A stretch of 55,356 nucleotides of DNA from an uncultured SAR116 cluster alpha proteobacterium (GCA_902533695.1 CACAMV010000006.1:1-55356); one strand, 5' to 3'. Positions 30,968-40,234 are shown, counted from the first letter of the stretch. The notes: generated by a model not told the origin, from the letters alone. Translations and numbers: made by a program.

Positions 30968-31471
30968 ATGAAAGTAAGTAAGTTTAAATCTTTATTTAAT
31001 AAAACTGATACTATTATAGCAATTTTTATATTTGCTATAATAGTATTGTTATGGAATGAAACTGATAATTTTGAAGAAGTATCAGACCTTTTCGCACAAA
31101 ATATTCAAGCTGAAACTTTTCCAAAAATTTTATTGATCACTATAGGTTTAATGACATTGATGATTCCTTTTGAACATCTTTTTTTAAAGAATTCTGGCAA
31201 GGACATTGACTCTGGAAGAAAAAAGAAAGTTAGTTTTGTTACTTATGCTACCATGATCATTTTACTCATAGTTATAGCATCATCAGAGTTTTTGGGAGCT
31301 TACATTACTATTGCGGTAACATGTATTATAATACCCTTTTTTTGGGGAGAAAGAAACTTAAAAATTCTTTTGCCTTATATTATTTTATTTCCAATGGCAA
31401 TAATTTTTATTTTCAATTTTATTTTAGGGGTTTATTTTGAGCCTGGGCTTTTAGAATATTTTTATAAATAG
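30968..31471 (+). CDS. tctB: Tripartite tricarboxylate transporter small membrane subunit (TctB)
   Basis: 4 TM helices, position between TctC and TctA. Confidence 0.85.
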   Translation: MKVSKFKSLFNKTDTIIAIFIFAIIVLLWNETDNFEEVSDLFAQNIQAETFPKILLITIGLMTLMIPFEHLFLKNSGKDIDSGRKKKVSFVTYATMIILLIVIASSEFLGAYITIAVTCIIIPFFWGERNLKILLPYIILFPMAIIFIFNFILGVYFEPGLLEYFYK

Positions 31472-31479
31472 GTAATAAT

Positions 31480-32952
31480 GTGGAAGACGTAATAACGGGA
31501 TTATCACTAATTTTACAAATTGAGAACATCCTTCTTATTTTGGGTGGAGTGTTAATAGGCGTTTTAGTAGGAGCTTTGCCTGGATTAAGTTCACCTATGG
31601 CAATCGCTTTATTGATACCTTTTACAATTACACTAAACCCCGTTGCAGCAATTGCAATGATGGCAGCTTTATATTGCGCTGGAACATTTGGTGGTTCAAT
31701 TACTGCTATTTTGATTAATGCACCTGGTGCACCACCTGCTGTAGCAACAGCACTAGATGGATACCCGATGGCAAAGAATGGAGAGCCAGGAAGGGCACTT
31801 GGTTTAGCAGCGGTTTCAAGTGTATTAGGAGGAATATTTAGTTTAATTGTGTTTATTTTTGCAGCACCTATGTTAGCAAAAGTAGCTTTAGAATTTGGGC
31901 CTCAAGAATATTTCGGATTAGCAATATTTGCTTTATCTATGCTCGCAACGATGAGTGGTAAATCTTCATTAAGAAATTTAATTTCTGGTTGTGTAGGAGT
32001 TTTAATTGGAACAATTGGGATACATTTAACAACTGGCGTGGAGAGGTTTACTTTTGATATCCCTGACTTAGAAGAAGGTATAAGTTTTGTTCCCGTTTTA
32101 ATTGGTTTATTTGCAGTAAGTGAACTTTTTAAACAATCTGAAACATTGAACGCCGCAGTAGATAGAATTCATGCTAAAGCTTTAAGATTACCAACAATTT
32201 TCGAACTAAAAAAATTAAAGTATACAATATTGCGTTCATCTGGACTTGGTACTTTTATTGGGATATTACCAGCAGAGGGTTCAACTGTTGCAGCTATAAT
32301 GGGTTATAATGAAGCTAGAAGATGGTCAAAAAATAAAGAACAATTTGGTAAAGGATCACCAGAGGGCATAGCTGGACCAGAGGCTGCTAATAATGCAGCT
32401 GCTGGCGGAGCAATGGTACCAACTCTTGCGTTAGGAATTCCTGGAAGCGGCTCTACAGCGCTAATTTTAGCAGCTTTAATAATGCATGGATTTCGACCAG
32501 GACCTTATCTTATAAATGAAACCCCAGAGTTTGTTTATGCAATTTTTGGTGCTATGTTAATTGCAAATTTTGGTTTTTTATTTATTGGCTTAGTTGGGGC
32601 AAAATTCTTTTCTCTTGTAGCTTTTATTCCTAAAAAACTTTTATGGCCAGCCGTATTCATTTTTGCGATGATTGGTTCTTATTCATTTAGTTCCTCAATG
32701 TTTGATGTTTGGATAATGCTAGGTTTTGGTGTTGTTGGATATTTTATGAACAGACATGGTTTTTCGGCAGCCCCTCTAGTAATGGGTTTAATTTTAGGTA
32801 AATTAGTTGAAGAAAGTTTTTCACAATCCATGATCATTCACGATAACAATTTTTTTGCTTTACTTGAAAAACCCATTGTCGTTGTTTTTTTTATTTTGAC
32901 ATTTTTAAGTTTAAGCACACCTTTTTGGTCTAAAATATTCAAAAAAAATTAA
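31480..32952 (+). CDS. tctA: Tripartite tricarboxylate transporter large permease (TctA)
   Basis: GVLVGALPGLSSPMAIALLIPFT, GTFGGSITAILINAPGAPPAVATALDGYPMAKNGEPGRALG, AAAGGAMVPTLALGIPGSGSTALIL. Confidence 0.96.
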   Translation: MEDVITGLSLILQIENILLILGGVLIGVLVGALPGLSSPMAIALLIPFTITLNPVAAIAMMAALYCAGTFGGSITAILINAPGAPPAVATALDGYPMAKNGEPGRALGLAAVSSVLGGIFSLIVFIFAAPMLAKVALEFGPQEYFGLAIFALSMLATMSGKSSLRNLISGCVGVLIGTIGIHLTTGVERFTFDIPDLEEGISFVPVLIGLFAVSELFKQSETLNAAVDRIHAKALRLPTIFELKKLKYTILRSSGLGTFIGILPAEGSTVAAIMGYNEARRWSKNKEQFGKGSPEGIAGPEAANNAAAGGAMVPTLALGIPGSGSTALILAALIMHGFRPGPYLINETPEFVYAIFGAMLIANFGFLFIGLVGAKFFSLVAFIPKKLLWPAVFIFAMIGSYSFSSSMFDVWIMLGFGVVGYFMNRHGFSAAPLVMGLILGKLVEESFSQSMIIHDNNFFALLEKPIVVVFFILTFLSLSTPFWSKIFKKN

Positions 32953-34323
32953 ATGCTAAAAAACCAATTAAATTCTGAATCCATTTCAGAGAGCTTTGTG
33001 AACTGGTCTTCAAAAATAAAAGCTAATAATATTCCTGAAGATTTAAAAAAAAAATTAAAGTTAATTTTACTTGATTCATTCGGATTAATGATAGCTTCTA
33101 GAAATCAAAAATATATCAAATCTTTAATGTGTTCTTTTACAGAAACTGGAAATTCTATTGCTGTTGGTCATAAACTAACTTTAAGTCCTTTTGATGCAAT
33201 CATAGTTAATGGTACAGCCATTCATGGAGAAGATTTTGATGACACATTTGAAGGAACACCGGTACATATAGGTTCAGTCATGATACCTTCTATTCTTGCT
33301 TCCGCTCAACATTTTAATTTAAAATATAATGAAATAATTTCTGGTTTAGCAGTTGGTGCAGAACTTATATGCAGATTAGCCTTGGTTTCCCCAACGTCTA
33401 TTCATCGGCAAGGCTTTCACCCTACAGCCATACTTGGTGCTTTTGGAGCCAGTGTTGGAATTTCAAAAGCAATTGGCAATAATAAAAACCAAACCGTTTC
33501 AGCTTTAGGAATAGTTGGTAGCATGGCTTCAGGGATAATTGAGTACTTAGCCGAAGGAACTTGGACAAAGAGATTGCACCCAGGATGGGCGGCAGCATGC
33601 GGTTGGAAATCATCATTTTTGGGCAAAAATAAATTTATCGGACCAAGAACTATTTTTGATGGAAAACATGGAATATTTAAAGCCTTTGCTAGCAAGCAAA
33701 TTAAACCTGATTTTTCAATTATTAACAATCAATTAGGCTTAAAATGGTACTCAAGCGATTTAGCATTAAAACCATATGCCTGTGGTACAATGACCCAACC
33801 ATTTATTGATTGTGCAATTAAAGCAAAAAATAAAATAAACATAGAAAAAATTTCTGAAATCATATGTAAGGTTGGAGAAGGAACAGTTCACCGACTATGG
33901 GAGCCTCTTAATGAAAAACAAAACCCTACAACAGAATATAGTGCAAAATTCTCAGTTCCGTATTGTATAGCTATTGGACTCATGTATGGTAAGGCTGGGT
34001 TGGAAGAGTTTTCGAAAACGAAAATTAAAGATACAAAATTGTTGAAAATAGCTTCTAAAGTAAAATATGAAATTGATCCATATAACGAATATCCAGATAA
34101 TTACACTGGAACAATTATTATAAAAACTAATGACGGGAAGAAAATTACCGAACATCAAGCTGGTTTAAGAGGTGGGAAAAAAAATCCTTTGTCCGAGGAT
34201 GAAATTGTTAAAAAATTTTTTGAAAATTTAAGATTTGGGAATATTACAAATAAACAAAAGGATAAAACAAAATTGTTCGTTGACACTTTTTTTGAAAAAC
34301 CAAATTTTAAATTACTTGGTTAA
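32953..34323 (+). CDS. MmgE/PrpD family protein (paralog 3)
   Basis: HGEDFDDTFEGTPVHIGSVMIP, RQGFHPTAILGAFGASVG, TWTKRLHPGWAAACG; ATG abuts TctA stop. Confidence 0.9.
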   Translation: MLKNQLNSESISESFVNWSSKIKANNIPEDLKKKLKLILLDSFGLMIASRNQKYIKSLMCSFTETGNSIAVGHKLTLSPFDAIIVNGTAIHGEDFDDTFEGTPVHIGSVMIPSILASAQHFNLKYNEIISGLAVGAELICRLALVSPTSIHRQGFHPTAILGAFGASVGISKAIGNNKNQTVSALGIVGSMASGIIEYLAEGTWTKRLHPGWAAACGWKSSFLGKNKFIGPRTIFDGKHGIFKAFASKQIKPDFSIINNQLGLKWYSSDLALKPYACGTMTQPFIDCAIKAKNKINIEKISEIICKVGEGTVHRLWEPLNEKQNPTTEYSAKFSVPYCIAIGLMYGKAGLEEFSKTKIKDTKLLKIASKVKYEIDPYNEYPDNYTGTIIIKTNDGKKITEHQAGLRGGKKNPLSEDEIVKKFFENLRFGNITNKQKDKTKLFVDTFFEKPNFKLLG

Positions 34324-35337
34324 TTCCTTACATTCACTTCCAATTAACATATTACTAAATTTTGTCCATTTGTTTTTCAAATCACTTCTGTTTACAACCC
34401 ATTTAACATGTCCTTGATAACTCGGATCTTTGTTTATTTTTATTCCCCACAAACCATCAACCTGATTTGGGATTAAGGAGTATCTAACATCGGTAATTAT
34501 TTCTTTTTTTGAGTCATATCCCAAATAACCTTGAGAAAACCAATCGAATCTTTTAATATCGTTAAATTGTTTGCTACTAGAATGCAATTTTTCGAAATGC
34601 TTCCCAACTTCTAATTTTGTAATTTTTGTTCCAAAACAAAATTTTGGTTTTCCTATTAAATTTACAGCATCTACAAAATATTCTCCATTATATAAATATA
34701 CTATTTTCCACAAGAATAAATTTCCTATACTTGGTTTAACAGTTAAACTTTCAAAATTATGTTTTCTGAATTTAGCTAATTTAATACCTGATTTTGTGGC
34801 TTCATAATTTTGAAAAAAACCAAAACCAAGATAAATAAAAATCCAAGTAATTGTTATTACGTTATATATTTTATTTTTAAAAATAACTGTAAAAATTATT
34901 AAAATTAAAATAGGAAGCGTAAGAAAAGGATCAATGATAGAAATATTGTTCCAAGCAAACCTTTCGTTTGAAAAGGGCCATAATAATTGTGTCCCATAAC
35001 TCGTACATGTATCCAATAAACCATGAGTTGCATATCCCAAAAATGCAAAAATGTAATTTTCAGAAAAAGATAATTTTTTAAAAAAAAATATACGGCAAAA
35101 TATTGTAACTACTAGAGCGCCAATCGGAATAAAAAATAAAGAGTGTGTAATTTGTCTATGGTACTCTAGATGTAATAAAGGATCATCAGAAGAGCGAATT
35201 AATGTATCTAAATCTGGTGATAATCCAGCAATAATTCCAACTAGAGTTGCCGCAAAGATCTTTTTTCTGGATGATAAAATCAGAGCAAATGCTCCTCCAA
35301 AGGCTCCTTGACTAACTGGATCCACTATTATCTCCAA
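34312..35337 (-). CDS. YdjM/DUF457-like membrane-bound metal-dependent hydrolase
   Basis: AGLSPDLDTLIRSSDDPLLHLEYHRQITHSLFFIPIGA, GYATHGLLDTCTSYGTQLLWPFSNERFAWNNISIIDP. Confidence 0.85.
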   Translation of the reverse strand: MEIIVDPVSQGAFGGAFALILSSRKKIFAATLVGIIAGLSPDLDTLIRSSDDPLLHLEYHRQITHSLFFIPIGALVVTIFCRIFFFKKLSFSENYIFAFLGYATHGLLDTCTSYGTQLLWPFSNERFAWNNISIIDPFLTLPILILIIFTVIFKNKIYNVITITWIFIYLGFGFFQNYEATKSGIKLAKFRKHNFESLTVKPSIGNLFLWKIVYLYNGEYFVDAVNLIGKPKFCFGTKITKLEVGKHFEKLHSSSKQFNDIKRFDWFSQGYLGYDSKKEIITDVRYSLIPNQVDGLWGIKINKDPSYQGHVKWVVNRSDLKNKWTKFSNMLIGSECKELTK

Positions 35338-35428
35338 ATAAATAAATATAACTTAACAATTTTTATAGTTTTTTTTGCATTTGTGATAATCTTCTATTAA
35401 ATTATAATATAATTAGTTTTAAATAAAT

Positions 35429-37039
35429 ATGAATTCAAGCATAAAAAAAGAATATGATGCAGTAATAGTTGGAGCTGGGTTTTCTGGTTTATACCAACTT
35501 TATTGTCTTAGGAATCATCTAAAGTTAAATTGTTTAGTTTTAGAAAAAGGTGAAGGAGTTGGTGGGACATGGTACTGGAACAGATATCCTGGTGCAAGGT
35601 GTGACACTGAAAGTCATGCTTACACTTACTTTTTTTCAGATGAAATTTTTAAAGAATGGGAATGGAGTGAAAGATACCCAGGTCATGCAGAAATAAGAAA
35701 ATATCTTAATTTCGTTTCAGAAAAATTTGATCTAAAAAAGGATATTTCTTTTAAATCAGAAGTTATAAAGACCACTTATCAAGAAAATGAAAAAAAATGG
35801 AATATAGAAACTTCCATCAACAAAACTATATCAGCCAAATTTTTAATTACTGCAGTAGGTTGTATTTCCACAGCCAATATCCCAAATATTCAAGGATTAA
35901 ACAAATTCAGAGGATCATATTTTCATACTGGAAATTGGCCAAAAAATGATGTTAACTTTAATGGTAAAATTGTTGGTCAAATTGGCACCGGATCAACTGG
36001 GATTCAAGCTGTACCAGTTATAGCAGAATCTGCAAAACAGTTAACTGTGTTTCAAAGAACCCCAAATTATAGTGTGCCTGCTAGAAATAAACCTCTTACT
36101 GCTGAATTTAAAACATATGTAAAAGAAAATTATAAAAAACTCAGAAAAACTGTTAGGACAACCCCTAATGGTCATGCCTTTATTATTAGTGAAACACTTG
36201 TCCATGATGTTGATGAAATTGAACGATTAAAAAGATATGAGAAAGCATGGGAAAAGGGTGGTCTTCAATTTAGAGGAACTTTTAAAGATATTATTAGTAA
36301 TCAAGATGCTAATAAAACAGCTTCAGAATTCATTAAGCACAAAATCAGAACAATAGTTAAAAATAAAGAATATGCAAAAATTTTAACAAACTTTGATCAT
36401 CCTTATGCAGGTAAAAGACCTCCTATAGATTCAAATTATTTTGAAACATATAATAGAGATAATGTTCATTTGGTTGATATAAGATCAGATCCAATCAAAT
36501 ATATTGATGAATATGGCATATGCACTGAAAAAAACTATTTTAATTTAGATATGATAGTATTTGCTACAGGATACGATGCGATGACAGGATCTCTAATAAA
36601 ATTAAATGTTACTGGTGAAAATGGTTTAAAGTTAGAAGATTATTGGAAAGAAGGACCCAAAACATATCTTGGCATTCAAATTCCTGGTTTCCCAAATATG
36701 TTTACTATTACTGGCCCTGGGAGTCCATCTGTACTTACAAATATGCCAACTGCAATTGAACAACATGTTGAATGGGTTACTGATTGTATAAAATATATGA
36801 TTGACAATAATTATGAAACAATATGCACGACTAATAAAAAATCAGATGAATGGGGTAAAAAAGTCAATGAAGCTGCTAATAAAACCTTGCTACCTACTGT
36901 TAAACATTCGTGGTATTTAGGAGCAAATATTCCTGGGAAACCTCAAGTTTTTATGCCATATGCAGGTGGACTACCTGTCTATAAGGAAATATGTGATAAA
37001 GTTAAAGAAAGTAATTACAAAGGATTTATTCTGAGTTAA
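35429..37039 (+). CDS. Flavin-containing monooxygenase, Baeyer-Villiger type (cyclohexanone/phenylacetone monooxygenase-like)
   Basis: GAGFSGLY Rossmann motif, GGTWYWNRYPGARCDTESHAYTYFF, BVMO fingerprint FRGSYFHTGNWP (FxGxxxHxxxW[P/D]), GTGSTGIQ. Confidence 0.93.
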   Translation: MNSSIKKEYDAVIVGAGFSGLYQLYCLRNHLKLNCLVLEKGEGVGGTWYWNRYPGARCDTESHAYTYFFSDEIFKEWEWSERYPGHAEIRKYLNFVSEKFDLKKDISFKSEVIKTTYQENEKKWNIETSINKTISAKFLITAVGCISTANIPNIQGLNKFRGSYFHTGNWPKNDVNFNGKIVGQIGTGSTGIQAVPVIAESAKQLTVFQRTPNYSVPARNKPLTAEFKTYVKENYKKLRKTVRTTPNGHAFIISETLVHDVDEIERLKRYEKAWEKGGLQFRGTFKDIISNQDANKTASEFIKHKIRTIVKNKEYAKILTNFDHPYAGKRPPIDSNYFETYNRDNVHLVDIRSDPIKYIDEYGICTEKNYFNLDMIVFATGYDAMTGSLIKLNVTGENGLKLEDYWKEGPKTYLGIQIPGFPNMFTITGPGSPSVLTNMPTAIEQHVEWVTDCIKYMIDNNYETICTTNKKSDEWGKKVNEAANKTLLPTVKHSWYLGANIPGKPQVFMPYAGGLPVYKEICDKVKESNYKGFILS

Positions 37040-37048
37040 AAAAATTAG

Positions 37049-37525
37049 TCAATCATTGTTGACTTTATTAATTTCTGTGATTTTGGTTCTTAAATTAGAG
37101 ATTCGATTTGCCAGCTCATTCTGTTCACTACCTTTATTATCTTTCATTGAAGATAAAAGATCTGAAATTTCTTTTGCTAGTTTATTTGTTTTTTTATTTG
37201 CATCAATTAACCTAACTTGTGTTTTTCTAATCAAAGCATTTAGAACAACATCTGTTTTTGATAATTTTGAAAAATAATCTTTTGGGATGATGTTTGCTAA
37301 AACTTTTTTTTCTCCTGCTTTAGCAGTTACTGTTCTTTTTACACCTAGCAAAAGTGAAGTTTCACCAAAAATTTCTCCTTCACCAAGCTTACTTAATGGA
37401 AAGCCATCTTTAGTTTCCAGGCTCACAGTACCTTGGACAATTAAATAAGCCTCATCTGAGTTGCTCCCAGTAGCATAAATTAGTTCTCTGGGTTCCCAAA
37501 TAATTGTTTCCTTATTTCTTTTCAT
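37049..37525 (-). CDS. Cyclic-nucleotide-binding-domain protein without recognisable DNA-binding domain
   Basis: AYLIVQGTVSLETKDGFPLSKLGEGEIFGETSLLLGVKRTVTAKA, then a coiled-coil-like C-terminus. Confidence 0.8.
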   Translation of the reverse strand: MKRNKETIIWEPRELIYATGSNSDEAYLIVQGTVSLETKDGFPLSKLGEGEIFGETSLLLGVKRTVTAKAGEKKVLANIIPKDYFSKLSKTDVVLNALIRKTQVRLIDANKKTNKLAKEISDLLSSMKDNKGSEQNELANRISNLRTKITEINKVNND

Positions 37526-37534
37526 AAAATAAAA

Positions 37535-37696
37535 CTAATTAATAGATTGAAGAGGAGGCATCCAAAAAACATATCCCCAAAAAACAACATAACAGTAAAA
37601 TAGAAAAAATGCTAACAGACCTTTTGGTTTACTATTTTTTGTATTTTGATTATCTTCATCAAGCTGTTCTTTATAATGCTGATAATGTTTTATCAT
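37535..37696 (-). CDS. Small (53 aa) predicted membrane protein, not in the supplied ORF track
   Basis: Reverse-strand ATG...TAG encoding MIKHYQHYKEQLDEDNQNTKNSKPKGLLAFFLFYCYVVFWGYVFWMPPLQSIN; one hydrophobic helix; fills the pcaG-CNB gap. Confidence 0.5.
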   Translation of the reverse strand: MIKHYQHYKEQLDEDNQNTKNSKPKGLLAFFLFYCYVVFWGYVFWMPPLQSIN

Positions 37697-37736
37697 GTGT
37701 AATGATCTAGGCAATTTAAAATCTCATCATTAAAAT

Positions 37737-38315
37737 TTAAAAATCAAAGAAGACAGTTTCATTTGCTCCTTGAAGGAATATATTAAATAAATATTTTTTT
37801 TCATCAATTTTTTTTGCAATTAATGTTTTTTTAATTTTTTGTTTCTTAATTTTATTTAACAAATAATCGTTTTTTGTTTCTTTTTCATTAAAGTACATTC
37901 GAGTAATTAATGGTTGATTAATACCTCTAGCTACAATGAAGAAAGAAATATGCGGGCTTTGAATATTTCCATCAAAATTTTTTGTAAATCCAGGCTTGAC
38001 TGTATTGAAAGAAAATTTTCCAGATTTTAAATTAGGCATAAATCGACAAAATCCTTTGTCATGACTAAAGATACCTGCTGGATCACACTGCCAAGTTTCA
38101 ATCATCACATCAAAAACTGGACAGTTGGAACCATCAAAAATAGTGCCAGTTATATTAATCATATCTTCATCAGAAATATCTACAAAAGATTTCAAACCTA
38201 AATCGGTTTCAAAAACTTTTTTTATCCCAATTAAATTTGGCGTTAAGCCAATATGTACAAATGGACCTGCTGTCTGAGATGGGGTTTCTGGAAATATATT
38301 ATTATTATTTTTCAA
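37737..38315 (-). CDS. pcaG: Protocatechuate 3,4-dioxygenase alpha subunit
   Basis: ETPSQTAGPFVHIGLTPN..., FDVMIETWQCDPAGIF, HISFFIVARGINQPLITRMYF; adjacent to pcaH. Confidence 0.93.
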   Translation of the reverse strand: MKNNNNIFPETPSQTAGPFVHIGLTPNLIGIKKVFETDLGLKSFVDISDEDMINITGTIFDGSNCPVFDVMIETWQCDPAGIFSHDKGFCRFMPNLKSGKFSFNTVKPGFTKNFDGNIQSPHISFFIVARGINQPLITRMYFNEKETKNDYLLNKIKKQKIKKTLIAKKIDEKKYLFNIFLQGANETVFFDF

Positions 38316-38316
38316 T

Positions 38317-39042
38317 TTACATCCCTTCTAATCTATTCTCAAAAATAGTTTGGTATTTTCCTCTTAAAATTATATCAAATTTATATGATAGCATTTTATC
38401 AGTATCTGATTTTGATAAATCTAGTTTTGCAATTAAAGAATTCCTTGATTTCTTATTGGGAATTGATCTTATCATACTACACATTGGAATTAGTGGATCT
38501 CCCTCAAAATACATCTGCGTAATAAGTCTCTGTATAAAACTACTTCCAAATAATGAAAAATGTATGTGCATTGGCCTCCATGAAATACCATTATTTGGGA
38601 AAGGGTAAGCTCCAGGCTGAATTGTTTTGAAGCAGTAATAACCATCGGATGAAGTTAAAAATCTCCCACAACCAGCAAAGTTTGGGTCCAAGCTTACATC
38701 ATTAATATCTTTCTTATGTCGATATTTACCACCAGCATTAGCTTGCCAAATCTCAATTAAAATATTTTTTTGAGGTTTACCAAACTGATCTCTAACAAAT
38801 CCATACACAAAAATTTCCTGACCAATAGCTTTAGAACCATCAACAGAATAATTTAAAGTCAAATCATTATCTAGATTGGCAATTATATTCTTATCGAACA
38901 TAGGTCCTGACATTTCAGTATTTGTAGGTATGGATTTAATTAAATGTGATTTAGGTGATCTTAAAATACTTGATTCATAATCTGGAAACAATCTTCTAGG
39001 TTGATTTTTACTTTTTTTTCTTAAAATTAATAATTTTTTCAT
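38317..39042 (-). CDS. pcaH: Protocatechuate 3,4-dioxygenase beta subunit
   Basis: LIEIWQANAGGKYRHKKD, CGRFLTSSDGYYCFKTIQPGAYP, WRPMHIHFSLFGSSFIQRLITQMYFEGDPLI (Fe ligand-containing motifs). Confidence 0.95.
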   Translation of the reverse strand: MKKLLILRKKSKNQPRRLFPDYESSILRSPKSHLIKSIPTNTEMSGPMFDKNIIANLDNDLTLNYSVDGSKAIGQEIFVYGFVRDQFGKPQKNILIEIWQANAGGKYRHKKDINDVSLDPNFAGCGRFLTSSDGYYCFKTIQPGAYPFPNNGISWRPMHIHFSLFGSSFIQRLITQMYFEGDPLIPMCSMIRSIPNKKSRNSLIAKLDLSKSDTDKMLSYKFDIILRGKYQTIFENRLEGM

Positions 39043-39058
39043 ATCTTGATTAACTTCT

Positions 39059-40228
39059 CTAAAATGGCAAACCTACATAATTTTCTGCCAAAGCTTTTTG
39101 AGCCGATAATGAACCTTCTAAATATTCTATTTCAGCCTCTTGGATTTGTTGGTCAAAAGAAGATTGATCAGGAAACCTATGCAAGGTTGATGTCATCCAC
39201 CAACTAAACCTAGTGGTTTTCCAAACTCTTCTTAAAGCAAAATCAGAATAATAATTAACTGCATTTTTATCATCATTATGAAAATACTTTTTAAGAGCTT
39301 GATAAAGATAATAAACATCAGAAAAAGCCAAATTTAAACCTTTTGCACCTGTTGGTGGGACTATGTGAGCAGCATCTCCTACTAAAAATAAAGACCCAAA
39401 CTTCATCGGTTCAGAAACAAATGACCTTAAAGGTGCTATAGATTTTTCTACAGAAGGACCTATAACTAAACTTTGAGCAGCATCATTTGGTAATTTTTTT
39501 TTCAATTCATTCCAAAACCTCTTGTCAGTCCAATTCTTAACATTATCGTTGATAGAAGTTTGTAAATAATATCTACTTAAATTTTTATTTCTCATAGATG
39601 CTAAAGCGAAGCCAGTTTCGTGATTTGCATAAATTAATTCGTTATTAACTGGAGGTGTCTTAGACAAAACGCCCAGCCATCCAAATGGGTAAACTCTCTC
39701 AGAAATTTTAATTTGATTTTTGGGAATGGTTTTACGAGTGACACCATGAAAACCATCACATCCAATTATAAAATCACAATTTATTTTTTTTTCTAAACCA
39801 TCATGATAAAAACTAACAAAAGGCTTATCGGAATTAAAATTATAGGGTATTACATTTTTTGCTGAATTAAAAAGTTTTCCATTATTTTTTTTTGTTAACC
39901 CATATAAGTCTCTTGTCACCTCTGTTTGACCATAAACAGTCACAACTTTATTAACCAAAGATTTAAAATCTATCCTAAAACTATAATTTTTTGCTGACAA
40001 TAATATTCCCTCATGAGTAAAACCTTCTTTTTTTAATCTTTGATTTGCTTTTGCTTTTTTTAATAAATCTACTGACCCTTGTTCAAGAACGCCTGCTCTA
40101 ATTCTTGACAAAACATGTTTTATTGTATGTTTTTCTAAAACTATACAGTCTATTTCAGCTAAACATAAAAGTTGAAATAAAAGTAATCCTGATGGCCCAC
40201 CTCCAATAATTACTACTTGAGTTCTCAT
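39059..40228 (-). CDS. pobA: 4-hydroxybenzoate 3-monooxygenase
   Basis: 389 aa; VIIGGGPSGLLLFQLLCLAEIDCIVLEKHTIKHVLSRIRAGVLEQGSVDLL, LVGDAAHIVPPTGAKGLNLAFSDV. Confidence 0.95.
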   Translation of the reverse strand: MRTQVVIIGGGPSGLLLFQLLCLAEIDCIVLEKHTIKHVLSRIRAGVLEQGSVDLLKKAKANQRLKKEGFTHEGILLSAKNYSFRIDFKSLVNKVVTVYGQTEVTRDLYGLTKKNNGKLFNSAKNVIPYNFNSDKPFVSFYHDGLEKKINCDFIIGCDGFHGVTRKTIPKNQIKISERVYPFGWLGVLSKTPPVNNELIYANHETGFALASMRNKNLSRYYLQTSINDNVKNWTDKRFWNELKKKLPNDAAQSLVIGPSVEKSIAPLRSFVSEPMKFGSLFLVGDAAHIVPPTGAKGLNLAFSDVYYLYQALKKYFHNDDKNAVNYYSDFALRRVWKTTRFSWWMTSTLHRFPDQSSFDQQIQEAEIEYLEGSLSAQKALAENYVGLPF

Positions 40229-40234
40229 TTTTTT

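Noticed and set aside
33417-33728. Overlapping antisense ORFs at 33417-33728, 33422-33616 and 33952-34158 inside MmgE/PrpD paralog 3
   Set aside because: Mirror ORFs of a conserved CDS; no family signal.
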